DNA from: Buxus sempervirens
Taxonomy: Eukaryota > Streptophyta > Magnoliopsida > Buxales > Buxaceae
Direction: 5' to 3'
NCBI GenBank assembly: GCA_947561395.2
Contig: OX387187.1
Location: 18,581,829-18,645,828, forward strand
DNA length: 64,000 bases
Below the pieces are notes generated by a model. That model was given only the letters and a program-made list of their open reading frames with translations, did not search any database and was not told where the DNA came from. Within the stretch, counting starts at the first letter, position 1. Every line of letters starts with the position of its first letter. A program made the position numbers and the translations under genes. Positions 55,424 through 64,000 of this stretch are shown piece by piece.

Positions 55424-56758
55424 CAAAGTATCAAAGCTATGTGCGAGAAGAAACAGTAAATTTAGAGTCGTCAAAATTAGTGATACATGAAGAGGCTACT
55501 GAGAGCAAATAGATTTAAAAAATGAATCAGATCCTGGTGCATGAGTAGATCAAAAAAAAAATGTTGTGAGAATGTGATATACCAGTTTGGTTCGGATCAA
55601 AATAGTCGCCACCATCTGTAGGTCTAATCAGGTGTGGATAAGCACCTTAAAATTAGTTAATTAGGATTTAAATCCAATCCAACCAGATATTTAGGTTAGG
55701 GGATTCAATTAAGTGGTTGGGAAGGTGTTAAGCACCTGTGAACCAATTACCTTATCAAAATTTCACCTTAAAAAATTATTTAATTTTTCTAAAATTTCCT
55801 ATCAAATCTAAAAATTGATAAATTCCTAATATTTAAAAATTCCAAAAATGGAAGTTTCTAATTTTTTAAAGTTCTCTATCAATCTAATATTCCTAAAATT
55901 TTATATCTAACATGGCAAGTTTCCAAAAACCTAAAATTCCAAATATACAAGATTCCTAAAGCTTCTAATTTCCTAAAATTTATAAAAATTCCAAAAAAAT
56001 AATATTATAGATCATAATATTTACAAATTTTCTAGAAATTAATGTAACAAATAAACTACAAATAATATACAATCCTAAAAAATAATATTGATGAAATCAT
56101 ATAAATGATCAAACCCCTTGAAAATTGCATTCCACATGACAGAATTAGAAACACATGAGTCAAGTAATTAAACTGCAATCCTTTTTATGCAAATAACAGA
56201 ACTGTTACAAATATAGATGGCGAGATTATCAACCACATTTTAACAAATGAAAACAGAAAAGGGGGACTGAAGTATGAAATAGAGAGGTTTTGGTCGCATC
56301 ATGTGCAATAGAACAGTGAAATTGGATTGAAGGGAAGTTCAACTTCAGATGATATGGCCAATCCCTCTCTGCTTCACTTTTTCTGATGAAACATTCCTTA
56401 CGCAAAAATTTGAACTAAAACAGAGCAAGTGCGGTATCGAAGCCTATTTTTGCCATTTGGATTATTGAATTGAAACAGGCTTCACAACTATTTAAATTTC
56501 AACATCTCACTGTCTATCACAATCTAAACAGATTATTTACAAAACCCATTAATATATCGCCTTCGGACTCGAATAATAGCTATTAATGTGGTTGTTCTAT
56601 TTCAACAATCACTCTGAAATTCTTTCTAAACAACCACAACTTTCAATAAGATTTTGATAATAACAGACATGCAAAAATATTACAACTCAACAATCCAGGA
56701 AGAAAGCTGGTAGCCAAAGACATCACAAAGCAAAGAACCAAAATAAGTAGGGGATTAC

Positions 56759-57190
56759 CTGATTCAGATGAATAATAAAAAGCCTACAGAATCACCCTTG
56801 ACAGTATGTTCTGTTTTCGGAGAGCGGATGTGAGCCTGTGACTGACTGGGAGAGACCGAGTGATTGAGAAAGTTAGAGAATGAGCAAGATATTAAATGAT
56901 TCAAGAGACAGAGAGAACCAATGCTCCAAAATTTCTGCAAGAAAAGAGGAATCCAATAGAGAGAGAGAAAACAAACAAAAGAGGGGTGATACTGGCATTC
57001 ACGGAAGAGAGAAAATGAGAGGAAAATCAGCAAATTCGGGTGGGGGGAGAATTTTGTCAGAAAATTCCAGTGAGAAAACGAGAGACCCTCCAAAAAGGTC
57101 TTTCAGAGGATTCAGAGCCTCCCCAAGAGAGGAACTTGCTTTTTCTCCAAATCTCACGATTCAACTTGTTGAAATCTGCGATCTTACTTT
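56759..57190 (-). promoter_or_regulatory. Probable non-coding first exon and upstream region of the KIX gene
   Basis: A minus-strand donor GAATCAG|GTAATC (exon ends 56759) would feed the exon A acceptor across a 1.3-kb intron. In the phase required, TGA closes the frame three codons before the donor, so this exon is 5' UTR. The upstream side is C/T-rich on the minus strand, as many plant 5' UTRs are. Confidence 0.4.
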
Positions 57191-57199
57191 CCAAAAAAA

Positions 57200-57736
57200 T
57201 AAATCCCACTAAAGATCAACAGAATCTGTCTAATTTTCCTCCAATCCATTTTCAAATCTCATGGGATTTGTTTCCATCTGTTTTCTGTTATGTATTTTAC
57301 AGTCAGTCGAATTTTTTTCTTTTTTCTGTTATTTTTTCTTTTGGTAAAGTTCTGTTAGTTATTTAGTTGATATATGGAGTCAGTAAGGTTCAGGTTCATG
57401 CTTATGTGGCTTAATTGTTCCAGAATTGTCGTTCTTGTTGGTCGTGATTTCTGTCTTCTAGTATGTAGATAAGTTATAGAGTCACACGCTAAGTGGTATG
57501 TGATCGTGGTTATGTGAGTCGGGAGTTGAAAGGTCGTGATTGTGTTTATGTGGAAGTTAGGTTCTTAGATTTCTTGCATTTATTTGGGATTAATCTTTAA
57601 AAATGGCAGATGATTATCAGCCAAATCATTATCTTGCCTGGAGGAAGGGTTTCCCTTGAAGCAACCCAACTATTTCCAAGGCAATTTTGGTTGTTTTGGT
57701 CTGATCCATAACATCAGAGCCGAATGGTCCTTGATG
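57200..57736 (+). mobile_element. Decayed LTR end and initiator-tRNA-type PBS (possible)
   Basis: CATAACATCAGAGCC at about 57706-57720 resembles the initiator-Met primer site TGGTATCAGAGCC. The preceding 500 bp may be an LTR remnant, but I cannot set its limits. Confidence 0.3.
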
Positions 57737-58139
57737 GCTTAAGGTACTCGCTACTCTCGGCCAGCAGAAACAATTAACATTGTCAAACAAGCTCTCAAGA
57801 GCCATGAGCAAGCACATCAGTGTGCTTTCACGGAGCTTAGTCAACAAGTATAAGCCCTCATAGTCAATTTGCAGTCCCTGATCTCTCATCACAACAAGCA
57901 AATAGGAGAAACACTTGGAAGCTCTCATTCTCAAAGAAAGAATCCTCTGTATGAACAGTTTCACGGAATTCATACCAAAACTGTCAAATGGAATTTTCCC
58001 AAGATTAATGGGAAAAACCCAGCAGATTGGGAGTACCACGCCAACCAATTTATTACCTACCATCAGACCATCAACTCCACCGGATTCTTATTTCTTCTTT
58101 CTATATGGAGGGACGAGCTAACTCCACTTTTAAGCGCTG
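57737..58139 (+). pseudogene. Ty3/gypsy gag remnant
   Basis: Starts near ATGGCTTAAGG with an immediate stop, then 'TRYSRPAETINIVKQALKSHEQAH', 'LQSLISHHNKQ' and 'VKWNFPKINGKNPADWEYHANQFITYH'. The last block is the gypsy gag signature (family pattern ...LPxFxGxDPxxWxxxxExFFxxH). Several stops and shifts. Broken at about 58139 by the RTE LINE. Confidence 0.6.
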
Positions 58140-58800
58140 CCGGTCCCAAGCATGGTAAAGGAGGAGGGTTGCGTCAGGTTAGCAGCCGGTGTAAAACTCT
58201 TCATAAATCTAAACATGACATGAATCTGGAATTAGAATCCTGTTTACATGCTAGGTCGTCATCCGTTTTAAATTACACGCTACAACGGAGCCTAGTTGCA
58301 ATGAGAAAGGAGCAAGGGTTGGGGGTGTCCTCCACAAAAGATGCGCTGCAACACTGCCTTGTTGCATTAAGAAGTGAGCAAGGGTTCTCGTGTTAAGTTG
58401 GACGAACGTTAGTAAAGAAGATAGTCCACGAGAGTAGGATTCGCTTAAGTACTTAGAATATAAAAACCTTAACAAGGAAGAAACTAGAGTTAATAGATAT
58501 TATGAGAGAAGGACGATAAATATAATGTGTTCACAAGAAACTAAATGGAAAGGGGATAAAACTGAAGAGGTTAATCAATATAAACTTTGATATATGAGAA
58601 GTAATAACAGAAATGGGATAGAAATAATGGTATATAAAAATATGAAACATAATGTTGTTAGAGTAAGGAGAATTAGTGATAGAATAATCTTGCTTAAGTT
58701 AGTAATAAGTCAAGAAGTTGTAAACATTATTAGCGCTTATGCACCTTAAGTAGGTTTAGATGAAAGCATTTAAAGACTTTTTTGGGAAGAAAACAATGGG
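58140..58800 (+). pseudogene. RTE-type LINE, endonuclease part
   Basis: A decayed leader, then 'INIMCSQETKWKGDK', 'NRNGI.IMVYKNMKHNVVRVRRISDRIILLKLVI' and 'VVNIISAYAP', which are endonuclease blocks of plant RTE LINEs. Interrupted by several stops. Ends around 'RLFWEE'. Confidence 0.75.
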
Positions 58801-58854
58801 TTGAGACAGGCACATCTGAAAGTGATAGGCGATTCTATAAATATTTCTTTCTGA

Positions 58855-59275
58855 AGTCTTGTAATGCAATTGACATTTCATTCCACACTCTAGTTGGATC
58901 ACCTATAAGGTCCTAATTGGCCTCTTTCATTAACTTACTCTCAAATATTACTAAATTCTCTCCTTTTAACTTCCACCATTTTGTTTTTGGGTTTGTTTTA
59001 GTGTATTTGTTTTTCTCCCACTTTTTAAGACAAATATCAATCACCATTAACCTATGTTGTGAAACTAAACTCTCACATGGAATAACCTTGAAATCTCTAC
59101 AAGTAGCTAGTTCAATCCTTCTAAAAAGAAAAAGTCAATTTTGACTCCAATTTGATCCGCTCTTAAAAATTACCAAATGTTCAATTCTCTTTTGGAAAAA
59201 GGTATTTACTAAAGAAAGGTCATAAGCCACTATGAACTCAAGGATTGACTTCCTTTCTCATTCCTAGAAAGGTAT
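58855..59275 (-). pseudogene. RTE LINE middle segment, inverted in place
   Basis: On the minus strand it reads 'VAYDLSLVNTFF', 'IEHLVIFKSGSNWSQ', 'DFKVIPCESLVSQHRLMVIDI' and 'TKWWKLKGENLVIFESKLMKEAN', exactly the RTE region that should join the endonuclease (ends 58800) to the RT (from 59285), but on the opposite strand. Confidence 0.75.
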
Positions 59276-59284
59276 AAAAATGTT

Positions 59285-59920
59285 AAAAAGAAACCAAGAA
59301 GGAAATTAGTGAAGCTAAAACCATGCCTATGACATCTTATATGATAAGTACTAAAGAAGGTGAAAACTATATTTATAAATTGGCAAGATTTAGAGAAAAG
59401 AAAAGGAGGGACTTAGATTAGGTTAGATGTATTAAAAGTGAAAATTCAAGAGTTTTGGTAAAAGATAAGGAGGTTAAAGAAAGGTGGAAAGAATATTATA
59501 TGAGATTATTAATGGGAGCAATACACAAGGATTTGGATTTTGTATGGATGAAAACAGTAATGAAACTAGAGAAAAACCCTACAAATATAGGGTTTGTGTT
59601 GTAAAAGTTAAAGATGCTCTAGTCAAAATCAGAATAAGAAAAGCCTTGAGCCCAGATGGCATCCCTACAAAGGTGTGGAGGTAAATAGGAGATATTGGTG
59701 AATTTTGGTGGACCAAATTATTTAATAAAATTTTAAGGAGCAGTAAAATGCCAAATGCTTAAAGGACTAGTACAATAATATCAATATATACGAATAAGGG
59801 AGATGTATAGGAGTGTTCAAATTATCGTAGCATTAAACTTATAAGTCACATTATACAAATGTGAAAAGAGTGATTGACCATAGATGAAGGCTAATAACTA
59901 GATTGACTAAAAAACAATTT
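59285..59920 (+). pseudogene. RTE-type LINE, reverse transcriptase N-terminal part
   Basis: 'TKKEISEAKTMPMTSYM', 'VKDKEVKERWKEYYMRLL', 'VKVKDALVKIRIRKALSPDGIPTKVWR', 'TKLFNKIL..SKMPNA', 'IISIYTNKGDV', 'CSNYRSIKLISHI' and 'LTKKQF' follow the RTE RT in order, with frameshifts and stops. Truncated before the catalytic YADD block. Confidence 0.75.
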
Positions 59921-59929
59921 TATAACCAA

Positions 59930-61007
59930 AAGTTAACTAATTTGATCAAATTATTCATCTAATTAATTGGTCATTAAAAAATTAAATAATTTTTTGAATT
60001 CATTCATTCTATTTTATTATTTAAAATATGATATACTTATATCATTCATAAATAGTCAACTTCTTGGTTAATTGGCCATTAACTTTTAGCAATTTTTTTC
60101 TGGTTTTTGATATTTTTAGAAATTCTTGATAAACTTTAAGATAGTTTTAATATTGTTGTTATTTTAATTTCTAGTATTAATTAATTTAGATGCAATGAAC
60201 ACTATTTTTGCAATAAAACAATAAATTAGTAAAAATATCATAAAATTAAAAAAAAAAAGCAAAATAAAAAATAAAAATTATGAAAGTGTTAATTGGATAT
60301 CTTTTATGTTTAGTAGATTCATTTGAGTTCTATCTTCATTTTATATCTCTTGAAGGGTTATTTTGATATTCTAGCTTAGATGTATGCTATTCATATTCTT
60401 ACTTCATTTTATATCTCTTGCAGGGTTATTTTGATATTCTAGCTTACATGTATGCTATTTATATCCACCTTATCATCTATTATTCAAACCTCTATAAAAT
60501 TCCGCTTTATAAAGATTCAACTAGGCATAATTTTTGTATATTTCCTTTACACAATCATTCTAGGATCAAGAATACTTATCATTTTTCCGATATTGGATGA
60601 TAAGTATTGAGTATCAGATGGATCAGTACACACCAATACGACATGTGTTAAACTTCCATTATATTGTCAATCATCAACCACATCAATCAATAAGGTTGAT
60701 ATATCTATCATCTACAGTATATTGACCATAGTAATTGATATACTATTGAAAATAAAAAACAAACAAACAAACAAAAAAAACTCATTTTTTCAGTGAGCCG
60801 ATTATTCTACTCAAAGAGTTTCCAAAATCCATTTATGCCTATCATTTAACACATATTTTTTTTTTCCTTTAAATTAGGATCTTAGTTGAAAATAACATTC
60901 ATTTGAACATTAAAAGGAAGATTTCTTACAGCTTCCTATGGTTTTTCAAGGTATATATTTTTAGTTTTACTTTCATTATAAATCATGAACTTTTCATGTA
61001 AATAGAT
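59930..61007. other. AT-rich intergenic sequence with a 68-bp duplication
   Basis: No gene. 60334-60401 is duplicated at 60402-60469 (CTTCATTTTATATCTCTTG...). Otherwise A/T runs. Confidence 0.6.
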
Positions 61008-61488
61008 TGTAAGATCCTGGATTTTTTTTGGAATTTTAATTAAGATTAAATGGAGATTAAAGGATTTATAAACGAGATTAAGGGATTTAATGAGGTTAAT
61101 TAAATTAAACTTTAAAAGACTTGATTGCTTGGTCAGGTTCGGGATGGTTCACTTGAAGTGAACAAGCTAAATTGTTTTGAGTTCGGTTCACTTGGATAGA
61201 AAAATTTGTTAGGTGCTTGAGACCGGTTTAGTTGATTTAGGTGTAACTTGAATTTATTTGGTTTAATTGGGTAAATTGGTCCGGTTCAATTGGGTTCGGT
61301 TTAGTGGGTTGGTTAGTTAGTTAATGGAGGTTTAGTTTATTTAAATCTATTATATAAATTGTGGTGGTGTATTGAAGTGGGTTTAAGTGGTTTATTTAAA
61401 TAGGTTTAGTTGGTTTAATGGGTTATTTTAAGAGGTGGGTTCACTTTTAGTAAACCGGTTTAATGGGTCATTGGTTTAACCGGTTTAA

Positions 61489-61654
61489 TATATATAGAAC
61501 CCCAAGGGTTCCATTTTCACCTTCATCCGTAGGAAGAGGAAAGGAGCGGAGGGAGAGAAGGAGAGAAAGAAGAATAGGAAGAAGGGAGGAGAAGAGAAGG
61601 AGAGGAGGAGAAAGGAAGAGGAAGAAGAAGGGAGGACGGCTGATCAAACTAAAC
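61489..61654 (+). promoter_or_regulatory. U promoter and purine-rich first exon
   Basis: TATA box followed by about 130 nt dominated by GGAGAG, GAAGAAG and GGAGGAG, then the GTAAGTAG donor. No ATG between TATA and donor. Confidence 0.6.
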
Positions 61655-62549
61655 GTAAGTAGCTTGTTTCTCTCTCTCTCTCTACGGCGCTGTTTTTGAT
61701 GAATTGGAGTTTGTTGTGAAACTCGAAAATGATGATTCTAAAATGATTAAATTTGTTAGGTTTGATTTAGGTTAGTATGCTTGGACTATAATAAGTAATT
61801 TTAAGTCTTTTCGTAAGCTATATGGAGCATGACAATTGTTCAAAGAAACGAAGTTACTCACTGGTTCGTGTTCGTGTGGAAGAAGATGAGTTTTGAAAAA
61901 TAATTAAATTCTGGTGCAAAAGATCATAAAGAAATTGAAATTGATGTATTATTTTAGGAAGAAATTAAGTTTTAGTGTAAACTTATACTATATTGATAAA
62001 TTAGTATACATAACTTAAAGAGTTAAGTTTTAGTTCAGATTTTAGTTAAATTCAACAAATTAGTTTGAACCCCAAATACATAATTATATTTTAGTCACAT
62101 TTTGAAAGAAAAATAAATAATTAGGGAAAACCCTAAATTATACCATGAAGTATACATTTTCTATATACAATAGATCTTTAGTAAATAATTAGATATAATA
62201 ACACTTACATTAAGATGCTTGGAAGTGATTTCTCATGTGTTTGGATAAGTTAAAGTTTGTTCATTGTTAAATTGTGTAACCTACGGCATACTTAAGTAAA
62301 TTGGTATAAAAAAAAAGGCAATTGGTCTATGGTATTTACATAACAATGATATATTATATCTGTGGATAGTGAACCTGCATCCGCCACAGACATAAGTTCT
62401 AGGGGTAGTGAATTCAAGTTCACCACATGCTTTGAGGCATTGTGGGTAGTAAACTGAAATTCACCCCATAAGCTTAAAATGGTGAGTTTGTTAAACTGTG
62501 GTTTGTTTTATGGTTTGGTGGGCTTGGTTGTAGAGCTGGATCCATATCT

Positions 62550-62715
62550 AAGCTAGGTATTGTGTTGGGATGAGATAACATAGGCCTGTGCGGCTCCCTC
62601 ATCAGGTATTGTGTTGGGATGAGGTAACACAGGCCCAGTGTGGCTCCCTCGTCAAATATTGTGTTGGGATGAGGTAACACAGGCCTAGTGTGGCTCCCTC
62701 ATCAGCTATTGCATG
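62550..62715 (+). repeat. About 60-bp repeats with TGTGTT/AACACA hairpins in U intron
   Basis: Three copies of ATTGTGTTGGGATGAGGTAACACAGGC type plus GTGTGGCTCCCTC. Copies two and three keep a perfect 6-bp stem TGTGTT/AACACA. Copy one is decayed. Confidence 0.75.
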
Positions 62716-62849
62716 CGTAATTTATAATCTTGTCCAGCATGTGATACACGGTTCTGGGGGTTGAGGACGGCAGTTCACCCTAGCTCACTAGGGGCCGAGG
62801 GTTGTGAACTTGCATCCTCCTCGGAATGTGCCATAGCAACCCATAAAGT

Positions 62850-62955
62850 CAACTAGATGGTCTCAGTGAGATCACTAACTCGATGGTCTAATAGAGATCA
62901 CTAACTCGATGGTCTATTAGACATCACTAACTCAATGGTCTGAAGAGATCACTAG
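62850..62955 (+). repeat. Short repeats CTCGATGGTCT..AGAGATCACTAA in U intron
   Basis: Four units of about 28 bp. The stem around each loop varies: GTCTC/GAGAT, GTCT/AGAG, GTCT/AGAC, TCT/AGA. Confidence 0.6.
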
Positions 62956-63414
62956 CTTGCTATGGTTGGACTGGGTTGTACTTGCCAGCTCATGCATGTC
63001 TCATGCTTGAGTACTCCGCTTTGGAAGAGTGATCCTAGCTAGATCTTTCAATTGTAAGTCGTGAGGTGGCGAATTGGACAAGTGAATTTAATCATTGTTA
63101 TTACATGAGATTGTTACTGAGATTTTACTGATATTGCAGTTTGGTTTAATCTGAGTTTATTGGTTTATGAGTTAAGAATCTGTAAAGTTTAAGTATTGTT
63201 TATGGGAGAATGAAATGCCTCTTCGCACGATTTTACCAGAGATTAATCGTATAGTACATAAGCATGCTATTAAATTGTTTTAAAGATTTGCATAAACTGT
63301 TTTTATCATGCTATTTTACTGTTTGAAACTGCATAAAATGTTCTTATTATGCATTATGCTGCTTACTGAGACGTTAGTCTCAAGCGTGTTTTGTTTTACC
63401 GGTTTTGTTTTCAG

Positions 63415-63506
63415 ATAAATCTGCAAAGCAACCACAAACTGAGGTAGGCAGAACTAACGAGCCGGATGACGACTACAACCCGGAGGATTATTATTATCCT
63501 GGATAG
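63415..63506 (+). CDS. U terminal exon: peptide ending PEDYYYPG-stop
   Basis: 89 nt open from codon position 2 to TAG (63504-63506). 30 residues counting the split first codon; basic/Gln-rich first third, then acidic, with Asn-Pro-Glu-Asp-Tyr-Tyr-Tyr-Pro-Gly at the end. The best-preserved copy in the window. Compare U2. Confidence 0.55.
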
Positions 63507-64000
63507 GGTTGGGCAATATTTTTTTTTGTAGTCGTCTATTTTTGGATTGTGTATAAATTGTAAATGAGAAAGAGAGAAAAGAAGTGAAAACCTTAGTAAA
63601 CTTTACTTTAAATCTGTAGATGTTGGATGGCTTAGTTGTTTTTGGAATGGTGTATATTATCTATATATTTTGAGTTTATCAGGTATTGGTTTGAGGGCTT
63701 GGCCCATTCTTATAAATACAGGCGTTATATAGCCGTTTTTCCGAAAAAAAATTTTAGGATGTTATTTTTGGTGTCTGGTTAGTTCTGAAGTTAGTTTTCA
63801 ATTAAATTTGGGCCCTAGGGTAGCGCTCGGGAGCCAGTATAAACCCGACACGTATGGACCTGGTTCCGGGGTGCTACATAGATAACTTGGAGCTACATAG
63901 ACATACGCATTTCATTACAAATCCATAGATTTGATGCGTTTGGAGAAAATATTTGTCTTTTCAGAAATTACAGTAAATTTAACTTTTTAGAAACAAAAAA

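Larger units (their letters stand above)
61008..63878 (+). mobile_element. U: solo LTR of EDYYYP-type superfamily, TSD TAGAT
   Basis: 2871 bp, exact TSD tagat (61003-61007, 63879-63883), TGTAAGATCCTGG...CCGGGGTGCTACA. TATA TATATATA (61489-61496), purine-rich exon 1, donor AAAC|GTAAGTAG (exon ends 61654), 1.76-kb intron, acceptor GGTTTTGTTTTCAG (63414), terminal exon 63415-63506. Closest relative is U2. Confidence 0.9.

Noticed and set aside
56764..57212. Frames of about 110 codons on both strands near the KIX gene 5' end
   Set aside because: Low-complexity sequence. A TGA closes the frame needed to join exon A.
1..64000. tRNA, rRNA, riboswitch or bacterial operon signals
   Set aside because: None seen. 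The only tRNA-like matches are primer binding sites.

Overview
This is plant nuclear DNA, probably from an angiosperm with a large, repeat-rich genome. The species cannot be told from the sequence. I see no bacterial genes, rRNA, tRNA or CRISPR. About 80% of the window is nested LTR retrotransposons and LINEs, many delimited by exact 5-bp target-site duplications (TSDs). One small spliced host-type gene is recognisable.

Layout. 1-10645: old LTR remnants (call them P1 and Q) interrupted by a solo LTR W (1821-7213, TSD ctacc), which holds a solo LTR X1 (3122-6278, TSD gtaag), and by a solo LTR Z (7402-9745, TSD actac). 10646-12745: truncated LTR Y2. 12746-31050: a Ty3/gypsy element of Tat/Ogre type in + orientation. 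It has a 5' LTR stub, a tRNA-Arg-type primer site, one gag ORF, a 34-bp tandem array in its 3' region (split by solo LTR U2, 18401-21622, TSD caagg), a polypurine tract and a 3' LTR. The 3' LTR is split by solo LTR X3 (25383-28894, TSD ccacc). No pol is visible. 31051-32991: LTR fragment P2. 32992-41290: a decayed L1-type LINE split by solo LTR Y (35299-37671, TSD ctcct). 42390-49750: LTR V, whose 5' part is a GGTACC-rich minisatellite split by solo LTR X2 (43550-46922, TSD cctcc). 49751-61007: the least repetitive part, with a hAT-type MITE, a two-exon mini-gene resembling the KIX domain of Mediator subunit 15, a decayed gypsy gag, and an RTE-type LINE with an inverted middle segment. 61008-63878: solo LTR U (TSD tagat).

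Most unusual signal. The non-X LTRs (P1, W, Z, Q, Y2, U2, Y, P2, V, U) share an architecture I do not recognise from described families. They have a TATA box, a purine-rich exon, a strong 5' splice site (often GTAAGTAG), an intron of about 1.4-2.1 kb, a polypyrimidine/CAG acceptor, then a short acidic, tyrosine-rich terminal exon ending at or near Glu-Asp-Tyr-Tyr-Tyr-Pro-stop. In all eight copies where this exon is visible, the distance from acceptor to stop is 2 mod 3, and codon differences in the terminal motif are mostly synonymous. Inside the introns sit arrays of small hairpins whose loops are conserved while their stems change in a compensatory way, and GC-rich clusters of reiterated words. 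The X family has its own hairpin triplets and a core-promoter palindrome. These suggest a spliced peptide and structured RNA or DNA elements carried inside LTRs. Function is inference.
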